A stretch of DNA of 20,585 nucleotides from an uncultured Clostridia bacterium (GTDB lineage Bacteria > Bacillota > Clostridia > Oscillospirales > Ruminococcaceae), in the NCBI GenBank assembly GCA_947385505.1, contig CANDLP010000004.1:1-20585 (forward strand), read 5' to 3'. A program made the translations under genes and the position numbers. Each line of letters opens with the position of its first letter. The stretch's first letter is position 1. Under the pieces are notes generated by a model that worked only from the letters and a program-made list of their open reading frames with translations, made no database searches and was not told the DNA's origin. Positions 15,027 to 20,585 of the stretch are shown here, piece by piece.

Positions 15027-15060
15027 TTGTGTTTTCTCTAATATTGTATTATAATATTAG
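15027..15060 (+). promoter_or_regulatory. Promoter with overlapping dyad upstream of ogg
   Basis: TTGTGT (15027-15032), 17 bp, TATAAT (15050-15055). A perfect dyad CTAATATT (15038-15045)/AATATTAG (15053-15060) covers the -10 box, as a repressor site would. No regulator gene for it is visible. Confidence 0.45.
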
Positions 15061-15091
15061 TAAAATATCAAGAGGAAGGGCAAAATTTTTT

Positions 15092-15898
15092 ATGATATTT
15101 GAAATAAAATGCGATTGTCTTGATTTAAAACAAACATTATTCTGCGGACAGTGCTTTCGCTTCAGAGAATTGGGTGAAGGAGAATATGACGGTTTCGCGG
15201 GGGACAAATATGTGAAGCTGGCTCAAAGAGACTACGGCATATCCGTGGATTGCCCCGAAAAGGACAAAGAATTTTGGGAAGAATATTTTGACATTACTTT
15301 GGACTATTCCGCACTTTTGGACGGCTTTGGAAAGGACGAGACTCTGAAAGCGGCGTGTAATGGAAGAAAAATAAGAGTGCTTAAACAGCAGCCCTTTGAA
15401 ACCCTGATAAGCTTTATAATTTCACAGAACAACAATATAAAGAGAATCACGGGAATAATAGACCGGCTTTGCTGCGGGTTCGGCGAAAAGATCAACGCGG
15501 GTTATGCGTTTCCAAAGGCCGAAGCGCTGGCGGGACTTAAGGAAGAGGATCTGTCGGAGCTGAGGGCGGGATTCAGAGCAAAATACATAATCGACGCCGC
15601 CGATAAGGTTGCGGGCGGAGAAATAGATTTGGAAAAAATACGGCTTATGAGCGATGACGAGGCGAGAGAAGAGTTAAAAAAAATCAAGGGCGTAGGAGAC
15701 AAGGTGGCGGATTGTGTGCTGCTGTTCGGGCTGTACCACACTTCGGCGGTGCCGAAAGACGTGTGGATAAAAAGAGTCAACGCTTATTATTACCCCGACG
15801 GACTGCCCGAATGTGTGGGGGAATATGCGGGGATAGCACAGCAGTATTTGTTTGATTACGCGAGAGTGGAGCTTAAGGATACGGTTTTTAAAAAATGA
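15092..15898 (+). CDS. ogg: 8-oxoguanine DNA glycosylase/AP lyase (OGG1 family)
   Basis: 268 aa. Base-excision repair enzyme that removes 8-oxoguanine. N-terminal OGG_N-like domain (about 1-90, with TLFCGQCFRF), then the helix-hairpin-helix GPD fold (about 95-268): QPFETLISFIISQNNNIKRI, KIKGVGDKVADCVLLFGL with the Schiff-base lysine K204, and VPKDVW with the catalytic aspartate D223. Start ATG 15092 is used because GAGGAAGG lies upstream and the domain begins there; the longer frame from 14987 would put 35 unconserved residues in front. Its stop overlaps the start of the acetyltransferase gene (ATGA), so the two are probably translated together. Confidence 0.93.
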   Translation: MIFEIKCDCLDLKQTLFCGQCFRFRELGEGEYDGFAGDKYVKLAQRDYGISVDCPEKDKEFWEEYFDITLDYSALLDGFGKDETLKAACNGRKIRVLKQQPFETLISFIISQNNNIKRITGIIDRLCCGFGEKINAGYAFPKAEALAGLKEEDLSELRAGFRAKYIIDAADKVAGGEIDLEKIRLMSDDEAREELKKIKGVGDKVADCVLLFGLYHTSAVPKDVWIKRVNAYYYPDGLPECVGEYAGIAQQYLFDYARVELKDTVFKK

Positions 15899-16593
15899 GA
15901 CGCTCCCTTGTCTATCGGAAGGATAAATCGGCATTTTCGGAGGAAAAATATTGGACTATACAAATTATAAACAAAAAGACATGGAAACGCCGGGAGTATT
16001 TTGAACACTATCTTTCCGAAGCTCCCTGCACATACAGCATGACGATAAAGCTTGACATCACCGGCATTAAATTGAAGAAACTGAAGCTGTATCCGACGAT
16101 GCTGTACCTTTTGACGAAAACGGCAAATAAATATGAACAGTTCAGAATGTATCTTCGTGATGACGGGGAACTTATTCTATTTTCTTCTATGAATCCGTGC
16201 TATACGGTATTTCATCGGGAAACTGAAACTTTTTCAAACCTGTGGACGGAATATTCCGACGATTACAATGTTTTCTGCGAAAATTACAGAAACGATATTC
16301 TGAAATTCGGAGACGTTGAAGGATTTTATGCCAAACCTGATGTTCCTTTGAACAGCTTTACGGTTTCCATGATACCCTGGGAAACATTTGAAGGCTTTAA
16401 CCTGAATATAAACGGCTTTAAGTATCTGCTGCCGATTTTTACTATGGGAAAATACTATGAGGAAGCCGGTAAATTTTATTTGCCGCTTGCCGTTCAGGTT
16501 CATCATGCGGTATGCGACGGTTATCATATCTGCCGATTTACAAATGATCTGCAAGCGGAAATCAATACAATAAAAACTGCCCTGATATATTAG
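15895..16593 (+). CDS. CatA-like (chloramphenicol acetyltransferase family) O-acetyltransferase
   Basis: 232 aa, cytosolic, acetyl-CoA dependent; the family acts as a trimer. Family landmarks: WKRREYFEHYL (30-40), LYPTMLYLLTKTAN, PCYTVFHRETETFSNLWTEY, VSMIPWETFEGFNLNIN, YYLPLAVQ-like segment and QVHHAVCDGYH with the catalytic histidine pair H203-H204. Classical CAT proteins start about 15-20 residues later than this one. ATG 15895 overlaps the ogg stop (ATGA). A better Shine-Dalgarno, GGAGG (15939-15943), leads to a TTG at 15951 that is out of frame, so either the overlap start is used or an early one-base change exists. Substrate unknown; resistance to chloramphenicol cannot be assumed. The stop codon touches an R3 repeat. 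Confidence 0.85.
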   Translation: MRRSLVYRKDKSAFSEEKYWTIQIINKKTWKRREYFEHYLSEAPCTYSMTIKLDITGIKLKKLKLYPTMLYLLTKTANKYEQFRMYLRDDGELILFSSMNPCYTVFHRETETFSNLWTEYSDDYNVFCENYRNDILKFGDVEGFYAKPDVPLNSFTVSMIPWETFEGFNLNINGFKYLLPIFTMGKYYEEAGKFYLPLAVQVHHAVCDGYHICRFTNDLQAEINTIKTALIY

Positions 16594-16753
16594 GGCGTGT
16601 CTGAAAACAAAGCAATTTTGTACAATTCCGCTGGATGCGTGGCGATTTCAAGGAAAAAAGCGGAGGGATACCGAGGTATTCCGAGCATTTTTGACGCAGA
16701 AAGCGTTTACATTTAACAGAAATTGTGCTGATTGCGATTTTTTCAGATAGCCC
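16593..16753 (+). repeat. R3 repeat, copy 1 (left of the GNAT gene)
   Basis: Ends GGGCGTGTCTGAAAACAA and TTTTCAGATAGCCC. Internal TTTTGTACAATTCCGCT and GCATTTTTGACGCAGAAAGC segments recur in reverse orientation in the copy at 17214. It starts at the last base of the acetyltransferase stop codon and ends 38 bp before the GNAT start. It carries about 40 bp more than copy 2, including a GGATACC/GGTATTCC hairpin. Confidence 0.75.
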
Positions 16754-16791
16754 ACAGTAATATAAACCGGAAATTGCGGAGGAAAACACAA

Positions 16792-17208
16792 GTGCAGCTT
16801 AGAATTACCGACAATGCCAGTCAACAGGACGTAGAGGAAATCCACGGAAAATTAAAGGAATATAACTGCTCAAAAAGAGAAGCGTCCAAAAGTATACCTC
16901 TCGGTGTGTTTTACGAAAAAGCAAACGGAGAAAAGAAAGCCGGTTTGACCGGTGAAGTGTTTGGAAACTGGTTATGTATTGAATATCTGTGGGTAAGCGA
17001 AGAACTGAGGGGGCAGGGGTTTGGCAGCACGCTTCTGGAAACGGCAGAAAAAGAAGCCGTGCTGCATGGTGCAAAATATATATTTGTGGACACATTTGAT
17101 TTTCAAGCGCCGGAGTTTTATATAAAGCATGGATATGAACAAGTGTTCAAGCTGTTTGATTATCCGTATACCGGCGCACGTTATTACTATATCAAATGTA
17201 TCAATTAA
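16792..17208 (+). CDS. GNAT-family N-acetyltransferase
   Basis: 138 aa. Acetyl-CoA-dependent acetyltransferase of unknown substrate. The acetyl-CoA-binding motif A is clear: EYLWVSEELRGQGFGSTLLE, then TAEKEA (about 63-88), with the R/Q-x-x-G-x-G/A loop as RGQGFG. It is followed by AKYIFVDTFDFQAPEFYIKH, then GYEQVF, the usual GNAT C-terminal strands. Start GTG 16792 is chosen because GCGGAGG (16777-16783) is 8 nt away and the fold begins at MQLRITDN; upstream in-frame sequence belongs to the R3 repeat. The gene is enclosed by two inverted R3 copies, so it may have arrived as a unit. Confidence 0.85.
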   Translation: MQLRITDNASQQDVEEIHGKLKEYNCSKREASKSIPLGVFYEKANGEKKAGLTGEVFGNWLCIEYLWVSEELRGQGFGSTLLETAEKEAVLHGAKYIFVDTFDFQAPEFYIKHGYEQVFKLFDYPYTGARYYYIKCIN

Positions 17209-17213
17209 ACTAT

Positions 17214-17331
17214 GGGCTGTCTGAAAAGTTGCAATTAACATAATTTCTACTAACTGCGGACGCTTTCTGCGTCAAAAATGCCGCGCATTTAGCGAAATTG
17301 TACAAAACTGCTTTGTTTTCAGATACGGCCC
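17214..17331 (-). repeat. R3 repeat, copy 2 (right of the GNAT gene)
   Basis: Ends GGGCTGTCTGAAAAG and TTTTCAGATACGGCCC. The reverse complement reads GGGCCGTATCTGAAAACAA, then TTTTGTACAATTTCGCT and GCATTTTTGACGCAGAAAGC, matching copy 1 in order. It starts 5 bp after the GNAT stop and ends 14 bp before the ribosome site of the next gene. Confidence 0.75.
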
Positions 17332-17367
17332 AAGCGCTTGCTAAAAAAGAAAGGAATGGTCATAAAA

Positions 17368-18126
17368 ATGAAATGTAAAACCTGCGGGGTGGAATACAAT
17401 GACACTGACCGCTTCTGCGGTATCTGTGGAACGCCTAACCCGAATTTTGAAGTAAACCCCCCGTTTTATTCCACTGAAACTGAACACGTTATTACAGAGC
17501 CGAATAAGCTTAATGAGGAAACCGAGGAAAAAAACGGAACCAATGCCGAATCCGCGGAACGTGAAAATTCCGCCGATTTTCCCGATCCTACCGCCGTTAC
17601 CAACGTCCCCGATATTTCGACAGCGACTTTCGGCGGCGATCGGAAAGCTGTTACCGAAGCGCCCCGATCTGATTTCTCCCGCATTACGCCGCCTGCCGCA
17701 GACAACGTTATTAAAGATACCGAGAGCGGATCCGAAGAAGTGACAAACGGCGCCGGAACAGACTGTACTCCTTTCACTTCAGTTCAAGAAGAGGGTTTGG
17801 GAAAAAAAGCGGATTTTGAATTTAAAGCCGCGTCAAATTCATCTGATGCTTCCACCGTTCCCAATGTTCCCAATGCTCCTAACGTGCCTAACACGTCCAA
17901 TGCTCCCAAAAAACAAAAGAAATCCAAGCTGCAAAAAGAAAAGCGTGTGTGTTCTTTATCGGCGGTAGTGGTATGCATAATAGTAATACTGTTTTTGTCT
18001 GTTGCTCTTGGAGCGGTAAGCGGACTTTATTTAGGCGAGAAAAAACGCGGGATGAATATGAGAAACGGCAGCGTTTTACCTGATCGTTCTTATTCTTATA
18101 CTAATAACCATTTGAATTGTGGATAA
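17368..18126 (+). CDS. Zinc-ribbon membrane protein, C-terminus formed by a repeat
   Basis: 252 aa. N-terminal zinc ribbon C3xxC6...C17xxC20 (KCKTCG, FCGICG). A long, low-complexity, acidic and Ser/Thr/Pro-rich linker (about 25-190) with a short tandem run of VPN/APN triplets (about 168-182) follows, then a basic stretch (KKQKKSKLQKEKR), one membrane helix (about 198-222, VVVCIIVILFLSVALGAV) and a short outer tail. Such proteins usually carry a domain after the helix; here the last residues (YTNNHLNCG) and the stop are read from R2, so the gene looks truncated by that repeat. Start ATG 17368 lies in the AGAAAGGAATGGTCATAA context shared with alr and parB; ATG 17356 is too close to the ribosome site. 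Function unknown. Confidence 0.75.
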   Translation: MKCKTCGVEYNDTDRFCGICGTPNPNFEVNPPFYSTETEHVITEPNKLNEETEEKNGTNAESAERENSADFPDPTAVTNVPDISTATFGGDRKAVTEAPRSDFSRITPPAADNVIKDTESGSEEVTNGAGTDCTPFTSVQEEGLGKKADFEFKAASNSSDASTVPNVPNAPNVPNTSNAPKKQKKSKLQKEKRVCSLSAVVVCIIVILFLSVALGAVSGLYLGEKKRGMNMRNGSVLPDRSYSYTNNHLNCG

Positions 18127-18286
18127 AATCCACAATTCAAATACTTTGGCGAAGCCGAAGTACCGCCGAAGGCGGTGGTTATTTAAGTTCAATACAATAA
18201 CTGAGGGAGCTTTGCTCCCTCACCATGCCGCTTTTGCGGCATGGCATTTAAAAAATAGATAAACTATTTTTTAAATGGTTATTATA
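18099..18286 (+). repeat. R2 repeat: chain of consecutive stem-loops
   Basis: Ends TACTAATAACCATTT and AAATGGTTATTATA. Stem-loops back to back: 15-bp arms 18110-18124/18128-18142 (loop AAA); CTTTGGC-GAA-GCCGAAG (18144-18160); ACCGCC-GAA-GGCGGT (18162-18176); GTTATT/AATAAC (18178-18201); TGAGGGAGC-TTT-GCTCCCTCA (18202-18222); CCATGCCGC-TTTT-GCGGCATGG (18223-18244); 13-bp arms 18246-18258/18264-18276 (loop ATAAA). No coding capacity of its own. An inverted partial copy ends the window. Confidence 0.85.
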
Positions 18287-18457
18287 GCAATCCAAAAAAA
18301 GAATAAATAGCGGCGAAGCCGCACCTGTCTTTTTCGCTTCCTTTTTGGACACCAAAAAGGAAGTGAGGTCTGGGGCAAAGCCCCGAATACAAAAACGTAA
18401 TAATGCAGTAATGGGCTTTTTATAATCAAATGTTTATTTTTTAATTGGATTGCTATA
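18283..18457 (+). repeat. R1 repeat, copy B (175 bp)
   Basis: Same ends, length and three-hairpin order as copy A (12092). In the main stem (18335-18365) the right arm reads GAAGTG instead of GAAGCG, turning a G-C pair into a G-T wobble and so keeping the stem. It shares TATA with the right end of R2. Its right terminus appears to serve as the ung -35 box. Confidence 0.85.
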
Positions 18458-18474
18458 GTATTACTATTTATACT
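18445..18474 (+). promoter_or_regulatory. Probable ung promoter using the R1 end as -35
   Basis: TTGGAT (18445-18450) inside the R1 terminus, 18 bp, TATACT (18469-18474) just outside it; start expected about 20 nt before the ung ATG. Moderate consensus match. Confidence 0.4.
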
Positions 18475-18499
18475 AAAAAAAGAAAGGCGGAACATAAAA

Positions 18500-19171
18500 A
18501 TGGTAAATATAGGCAACAGATGGGACGAGATTTTAGCAGACGAGTTTAAAAAAGACTACTATCTGAATTTAAGGGAATTTTTAAAGCGGGAATACGGTCA
18601 GTACACTGTTTATCCGCCTATGAATGATATATTTAACTCGCTTAAATACGCCGATTACGACAATATAAAGGCAGTGATTATCGGGCAGGATCCGTACCAT
18701 GAGCCTAATCAGGCTCATGGATTGGCATTTTCGGTAAAAAAGGGCTGTCCCATACCGCCTTCCCTTAAAAATATCTATGCCGAGCTGGAGGCTGATCTCG
18801 GAATCCCTCCCTGTTCCCACGGAGAGCTTACACAATGGGCAAAGCAGGGCGTACTGCTTCTGAACAACGCGCTTACGGTTCGCAGGGGGCAGGCAAACAG
18901 CCATAGGGGAAAGGGCTGGGAAATGCTTACAGACAGAATAATACAGTGTGTAAACAAAAAAACCGAGCCTGTTGTGTACCTTCTCTGGGGCGCTAATGCA
19001 AGGGAGAAAACCAAAATAATCAACAATCCCCGTCACCTGATACTGACAGCCGCACACCCAAGTCCTCTTTCGGCATATAACGGATTTTTCGGCTGCAGGC
19101 ACTTTTCAAAGGCGGATAAGTTTCTGGAAGAAAACGGAGTGGAGCCTGTTGATTGGAGACTGGAAAGCTGA
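18500..19171 (+). CDS. ung: Uracil-DNA glycosylase, family 1
   Basis: 223 aa, normal length. Removes uracil from DNA as the first step of base-excision repair. Water-activating motif GQDPYHEPNQAHGLAFS with catalytic D64, PPSLKNIYAELEADL, VLLLNNALTV, LLWGANA and the minor-groove loop HPSPLSA with H186. Ribosome site AGAAAGG with ATG 18500. The start region AGAAAGG-N6-CATAAAAATG partly resembles the shared leader of alr, parB and the zinc-ribbon gene. Directly preceded by R2 and R1 repeats, which seem to supply its promoter region. No terminator was recognised after it. Confidence 0.97.
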   Translation: MVNIGNRWDEILADEFKKDYYLNLREFLKREYGQYTVYPPMNDIFNSLKYADYDNIKAVIIGQDPYHEPNQAHGLAFSVKKGCPIPPSLKNIYAELEADLGIPPCSHGELTQWAKQGVLLLNNALTVRRGQANSHRGKGWEMLTDRIIQCVNKKTEPVVYLLWGANAREKTKIINNPRHLILTAAHPSPLSAYNGFFGCRHFSKADKFLEENGVEPVDWRLES

Positions 19172-19206
19172 CGCCATCCGTTTTTCAAAAAAATTGTCTA
19201 TTTTCC

Positions 19207-19233
19207 TAAAGTTTTTTAATTATATGCCGATAT
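19207..19233 (+). promoter_or_regulatory. SigD/FliA-type flagellar promoter
   Basis: TAAA (19207-19210), exactly 15 bp, GCCGATAT (19226-19233): a full match to the Bacillus SigD consensus. It precedes a FlxA-like gene; flxA itself is a FliA-dependent gene in Escherichia coli. The start would fall near 19240, giving a leader of about 150 nt that begins at repeat S copy 3. Confidence 0.7.
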
Positions 19234-19241
19234 AATATATG

Positions 19242-19302
19242 TAATACTAATCCCATTTTGAACTGTGGATATTACGTCAGTTTAAAATGGGATTGATATA
19301 AT
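19242..19302. repeat. Short palindromic repeat S, copy 3, in the FlxA-like gene's leader
   Basis: TAATACTAATCCCATTTTG at the left and AAAATGGGATTGATATAA at the right, inverted with few mismatches, with an inner AACTG/CAGTT stem and a TGGATATTACGT loop. The RNA would fold into a hairpin of about 60 nt at its 5' end. Confidence 0.6.
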
Positions 19303-19392
19303 ATTCTTTTCAAATAAATAAACGTAAAAAAACGAAAAAATACGGATTATTTGAAAACAGTATGCAAATATGCGTGAAAGGAGGTACAAACA

Positions 19393-20373
19393 ATGATCAT
19401 GCAGATAAACGGAACTTCGTCCTTCGGTTTTTCTTCCTCACGTCTGTCCGGTATTGACAAAAACAAGGAAAAATCCAATGATATAATGCTTTCCAGACAG
19501 CAGCAAAATGAGAAAGAGGATTCAAAGGTAAAAAATCTCCAAAGCCAGATAAATGCACTGAGAGAAAAAATTCAGGAGATCGGCGAAAACGAGGAGATGG
19601 ACGAAAAAACCAAGGCCGCTCTCAAGCAGAGTTTTCAAGAGCAGATGACCGCTCTTGAACAGCAGCTTAATCAGCGCCGTGCGGAAGCGCGTCAGGAAAA
19701 ACTCGAAGCTGAGCGGGAAAAATACGGAAATGATCCCTCCGGTGCGGAGGAAACCAAACGCTCTTCATCTAAGCCCCAAACATCCAAACCGTCAAGGTCT
19801 GACACGTTTGTTAAAGACGAGGCTCTTAACTCGGCAGTAAGCGCCTTCAACTCGGTTGATCTGGCCAAAATACATCAAAGCGCAGCCAAGAGTAAAAGGG
19901 GCAGAGCCGGTATTCTCGAAAGAGAAGCCGCTGCGGATACCAAGCTTATGCAGAAAGTTGTCCCCGAAGGCTGTGCTGCCAAGCTTTACGGGAAAACTGT
20001 GGGAACGGGCGAAAACGGCGAAGATTCCCCTTCCGGCCCTGTAACGTACGAACAGCTTGAGGCATGGGACAGACAAGGTATTGAACACATCGAGGCGGAG
20101 TACGGCTCGGTAATTTTTGCCGAAACCTGGGAAATCAGCGCGGGTGCTCCTGTGGAGTCCAAGCTTGCTGAAGCCGCAAAGCTGAAGAGTGAGGCAAACG
20201 GACTTACCGAAGATGACGCAAAAGCTCTGGGCGATGCCAACCGCGCTGTGGACGGCAAGGAAGAAGAGAGCGCGAAAAAGAACGAAGGTTTCTTTGAAAA
20301 AGCGTTGGGTGAATACGCTAAGTTCAGCTTTACGGAAGGCAGAGACATGGCACAGTTTGAAACCTGCGCCTGA
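19393..20373 (+). CDS. FlxA-like coiled-coil protein, probable motility regulon member
   Basis: 326 aa, no signal peptide or membrane segment. Starts MIMQINGTSSFGFSSSRLSG. A coiled coil at about 45-115 (VKNLQSQINALREKIQEI, then MDEKTKAALKQSFQEQMTAL and EQQLNQRRAEA) has the FlxA-like pattern of two helices around an MxxxTK turn. A Ser/Lys-rich linker (about 118-140) and an unrecognised C-terminal region (about 140-326) follow, containing an LEREAAADTKLMQ helix and YEQLEAWDRQGIEHIEAEYG. AAAGGAGG (19377-19384) fixes ATG 19393; ATG 19399 is a possible alternative. The upstream SigD-type promoter independently supports a motility link. Ends before a strong terminator made from an R1 fragment. Exact function unknown. 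Confidence 0.75.
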   Translation: MIMQINGTSSFGFSSSRLSGIDKNKEKSNDIMLSRQQQNEKEDSKVKNLQSQINALREKIQEIGENEEMDEKTKAALKQSFQEQMTALEQQLNQRRAEARQEKLEAEREKYGNDPSGAEETKRSSSKPQTSKPSRSDTFVKDEALNSAVSAFNSVDLAKIHQSAAKSKRGRAGILEREAAADTKLMQKVVPEGCAAKLYGKTVGTGENGEDSPSGPVTYEQLEAWDRQGIEHIEAEYGSVIFAETWEISAGAPVESKLAEAAKLKSEANGLTEDDAKALGDANRAVDGKEEESAKKNEGFFEKALGEYAKFSFTEGRDMAQFETCA

Positions 20374-20391
20374 TTTTTTAAAAATAAACAG

Positions 20392-20440
20392 GCGGCGCGG
20401 CCGAAAAAGACAATTCGCGGCTGCGCCGCTTTTTTATTAT
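20392..20440 (+). terminator. Strong terminator embedded in an R1 fragment
   Basis: GCGGCGCGGCCG (20392-20403) pairs with CGGCTGCGCCGC (20418-20429) with one wobble, followed by TTTTTTATTATTTT. It closes the FlxA-like gene. Confidence 0.85.
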
Positions 20441-20456
20441 TTTATAGGATTGCTAT
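20395..20456 (-). repeat. R1 fragment F (inverted, truncated)
   Basis: The reverse complement reads TATAGCAATCC, an A-rich run, GCGGC-GCA-GCCGC and GTCTTTTTCGG, the order of the first 60 bp of R1; the remainder of the element is missing. It is also the terminator of the preceding gene. Confidence 0.65.
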
Positions 20457-20535
20457 AGGCAATTCTCGCTTTAGTTTACCTTTTCCTCAACAAATATGCT
20501 ATGGAGTACCGCGCCGAATTGTGTTATCATAATAA

Positions 20536-20585
20536 TACTAATAACCATTTAAAAAATAGATAAACTATTTTTTAAATGCCATGCC
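20536..20585 (-). repeat. R2 repeat, second copy, inverted and cut by the window end
   Basis: TACTAATAACCATTT, then the 13-bp stem ATTTAAAAAATAG/CTATTTTTTAAAT (20547-20577), then GCCATGCC: the reverse of the right end of the copy at 18099, continuing outside. The loop reads ATAAA on the plus strand in both copies although the elements are inverted. Confidence 0.75.

Noticed and set aside
3302..18457. Repeats as a CRISPR array
   Set aside because: Copies are kilobases apart, end-inverted and internally structured; no regular 30-bp repeat/spacer series and no cas genes.
19255..19290. CsrA binding sites (GGA in loop) in the FlxA-like leader
   Set aside because: Only one GGA is in the hairpin loop of copy 3 and it is not kept in the S copy at 12265; too weak without evidence for csrA.

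Overview
The window looks like chromosomal DNA from an anaerobic Clostridia-class Firmicute, most likely of the Ruminococcaceae/Oscillospiraceae kind. The evidence is a Soj/Spo0J-type ParA/ParB pair, a SleB-like cell-wall hydrolase, a DUF6062 protein, a LytR-CpsA-Psr-type protein, moderate GC, Gram-positive Shine-Dalgarno sites and SigA-type promoters. The species cannot be read from the sequence. No rRNA, tRNA, CRISPR array, prophage or transposase gene was seen.

Layout. 1-711 (-): 5' part of a membrane-anchored LCP-like protein, divergent from alr (979-2151). 2387-5766: parA, a 440-bp repeat-filled gap, parB and serS. 6397-7164: a strongly promoted secreted surface protein with a sorting-like C-terminus. 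7244-8242 (-): a MerR/GyrI-like regulator with its own 19-bp-spacer promoter. 8675-9720: a SleB-like hydrolase and a small membrane protein. 9932-12036: bifunctional NAD(P)HX repair enzyme and a lipoprotein. 12455-13684: FliB-like protein. 14264-14956 (-): DUF6062. 15092-16593: an 8-oxoguanine glycosylase overlapping a CatA-like acetyltransferase. 16792-17208: a GNAT acetyltransferase between two inverted repeats. 17368-18126: zinc-ribbon membrane protein. 18500-19171: ung. 19393-20373: FlxA-like coiled-coil protein.

The genes are mostly housekeeping: wall precursor synthesis, chromosome segregation, tRNA charging, cofactor repair and base-excision repair. The less ordinary signal lies between them. 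At least four families of short hairpin-rich repeats without any coding capacity fill the gaps. R1 is about 175 bp with ends TATAGCAATCC/GGATTGCTATA (two good copies, two divergent or composite ones, and fragments). R2 is a 188-bp chain of consecutive stem-loops, with a second inverted copy running off the window end. R3 is an inverted pair around the GNAT gene. R4 is a single palindromic element in the merR leader. A short family S (about 60 bp) occurs three times. Copies sit just after stop codons or in 5' leaders, meet each other at TATA, and appear to supply terminators, a -35 box and even the last codons of one protein.

Two regulatory readings stand out. A textbook SigD/FliA-type promoter (TAAA-N15-GCCGATAT) lies upstream of the FlxA-like gene, placing it in a motility regulon. 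A TTGACT-19-TATACT promoter, the MerR hallmark, lies upstream of the merR gene, with R4 inserted between promoter and start codon.
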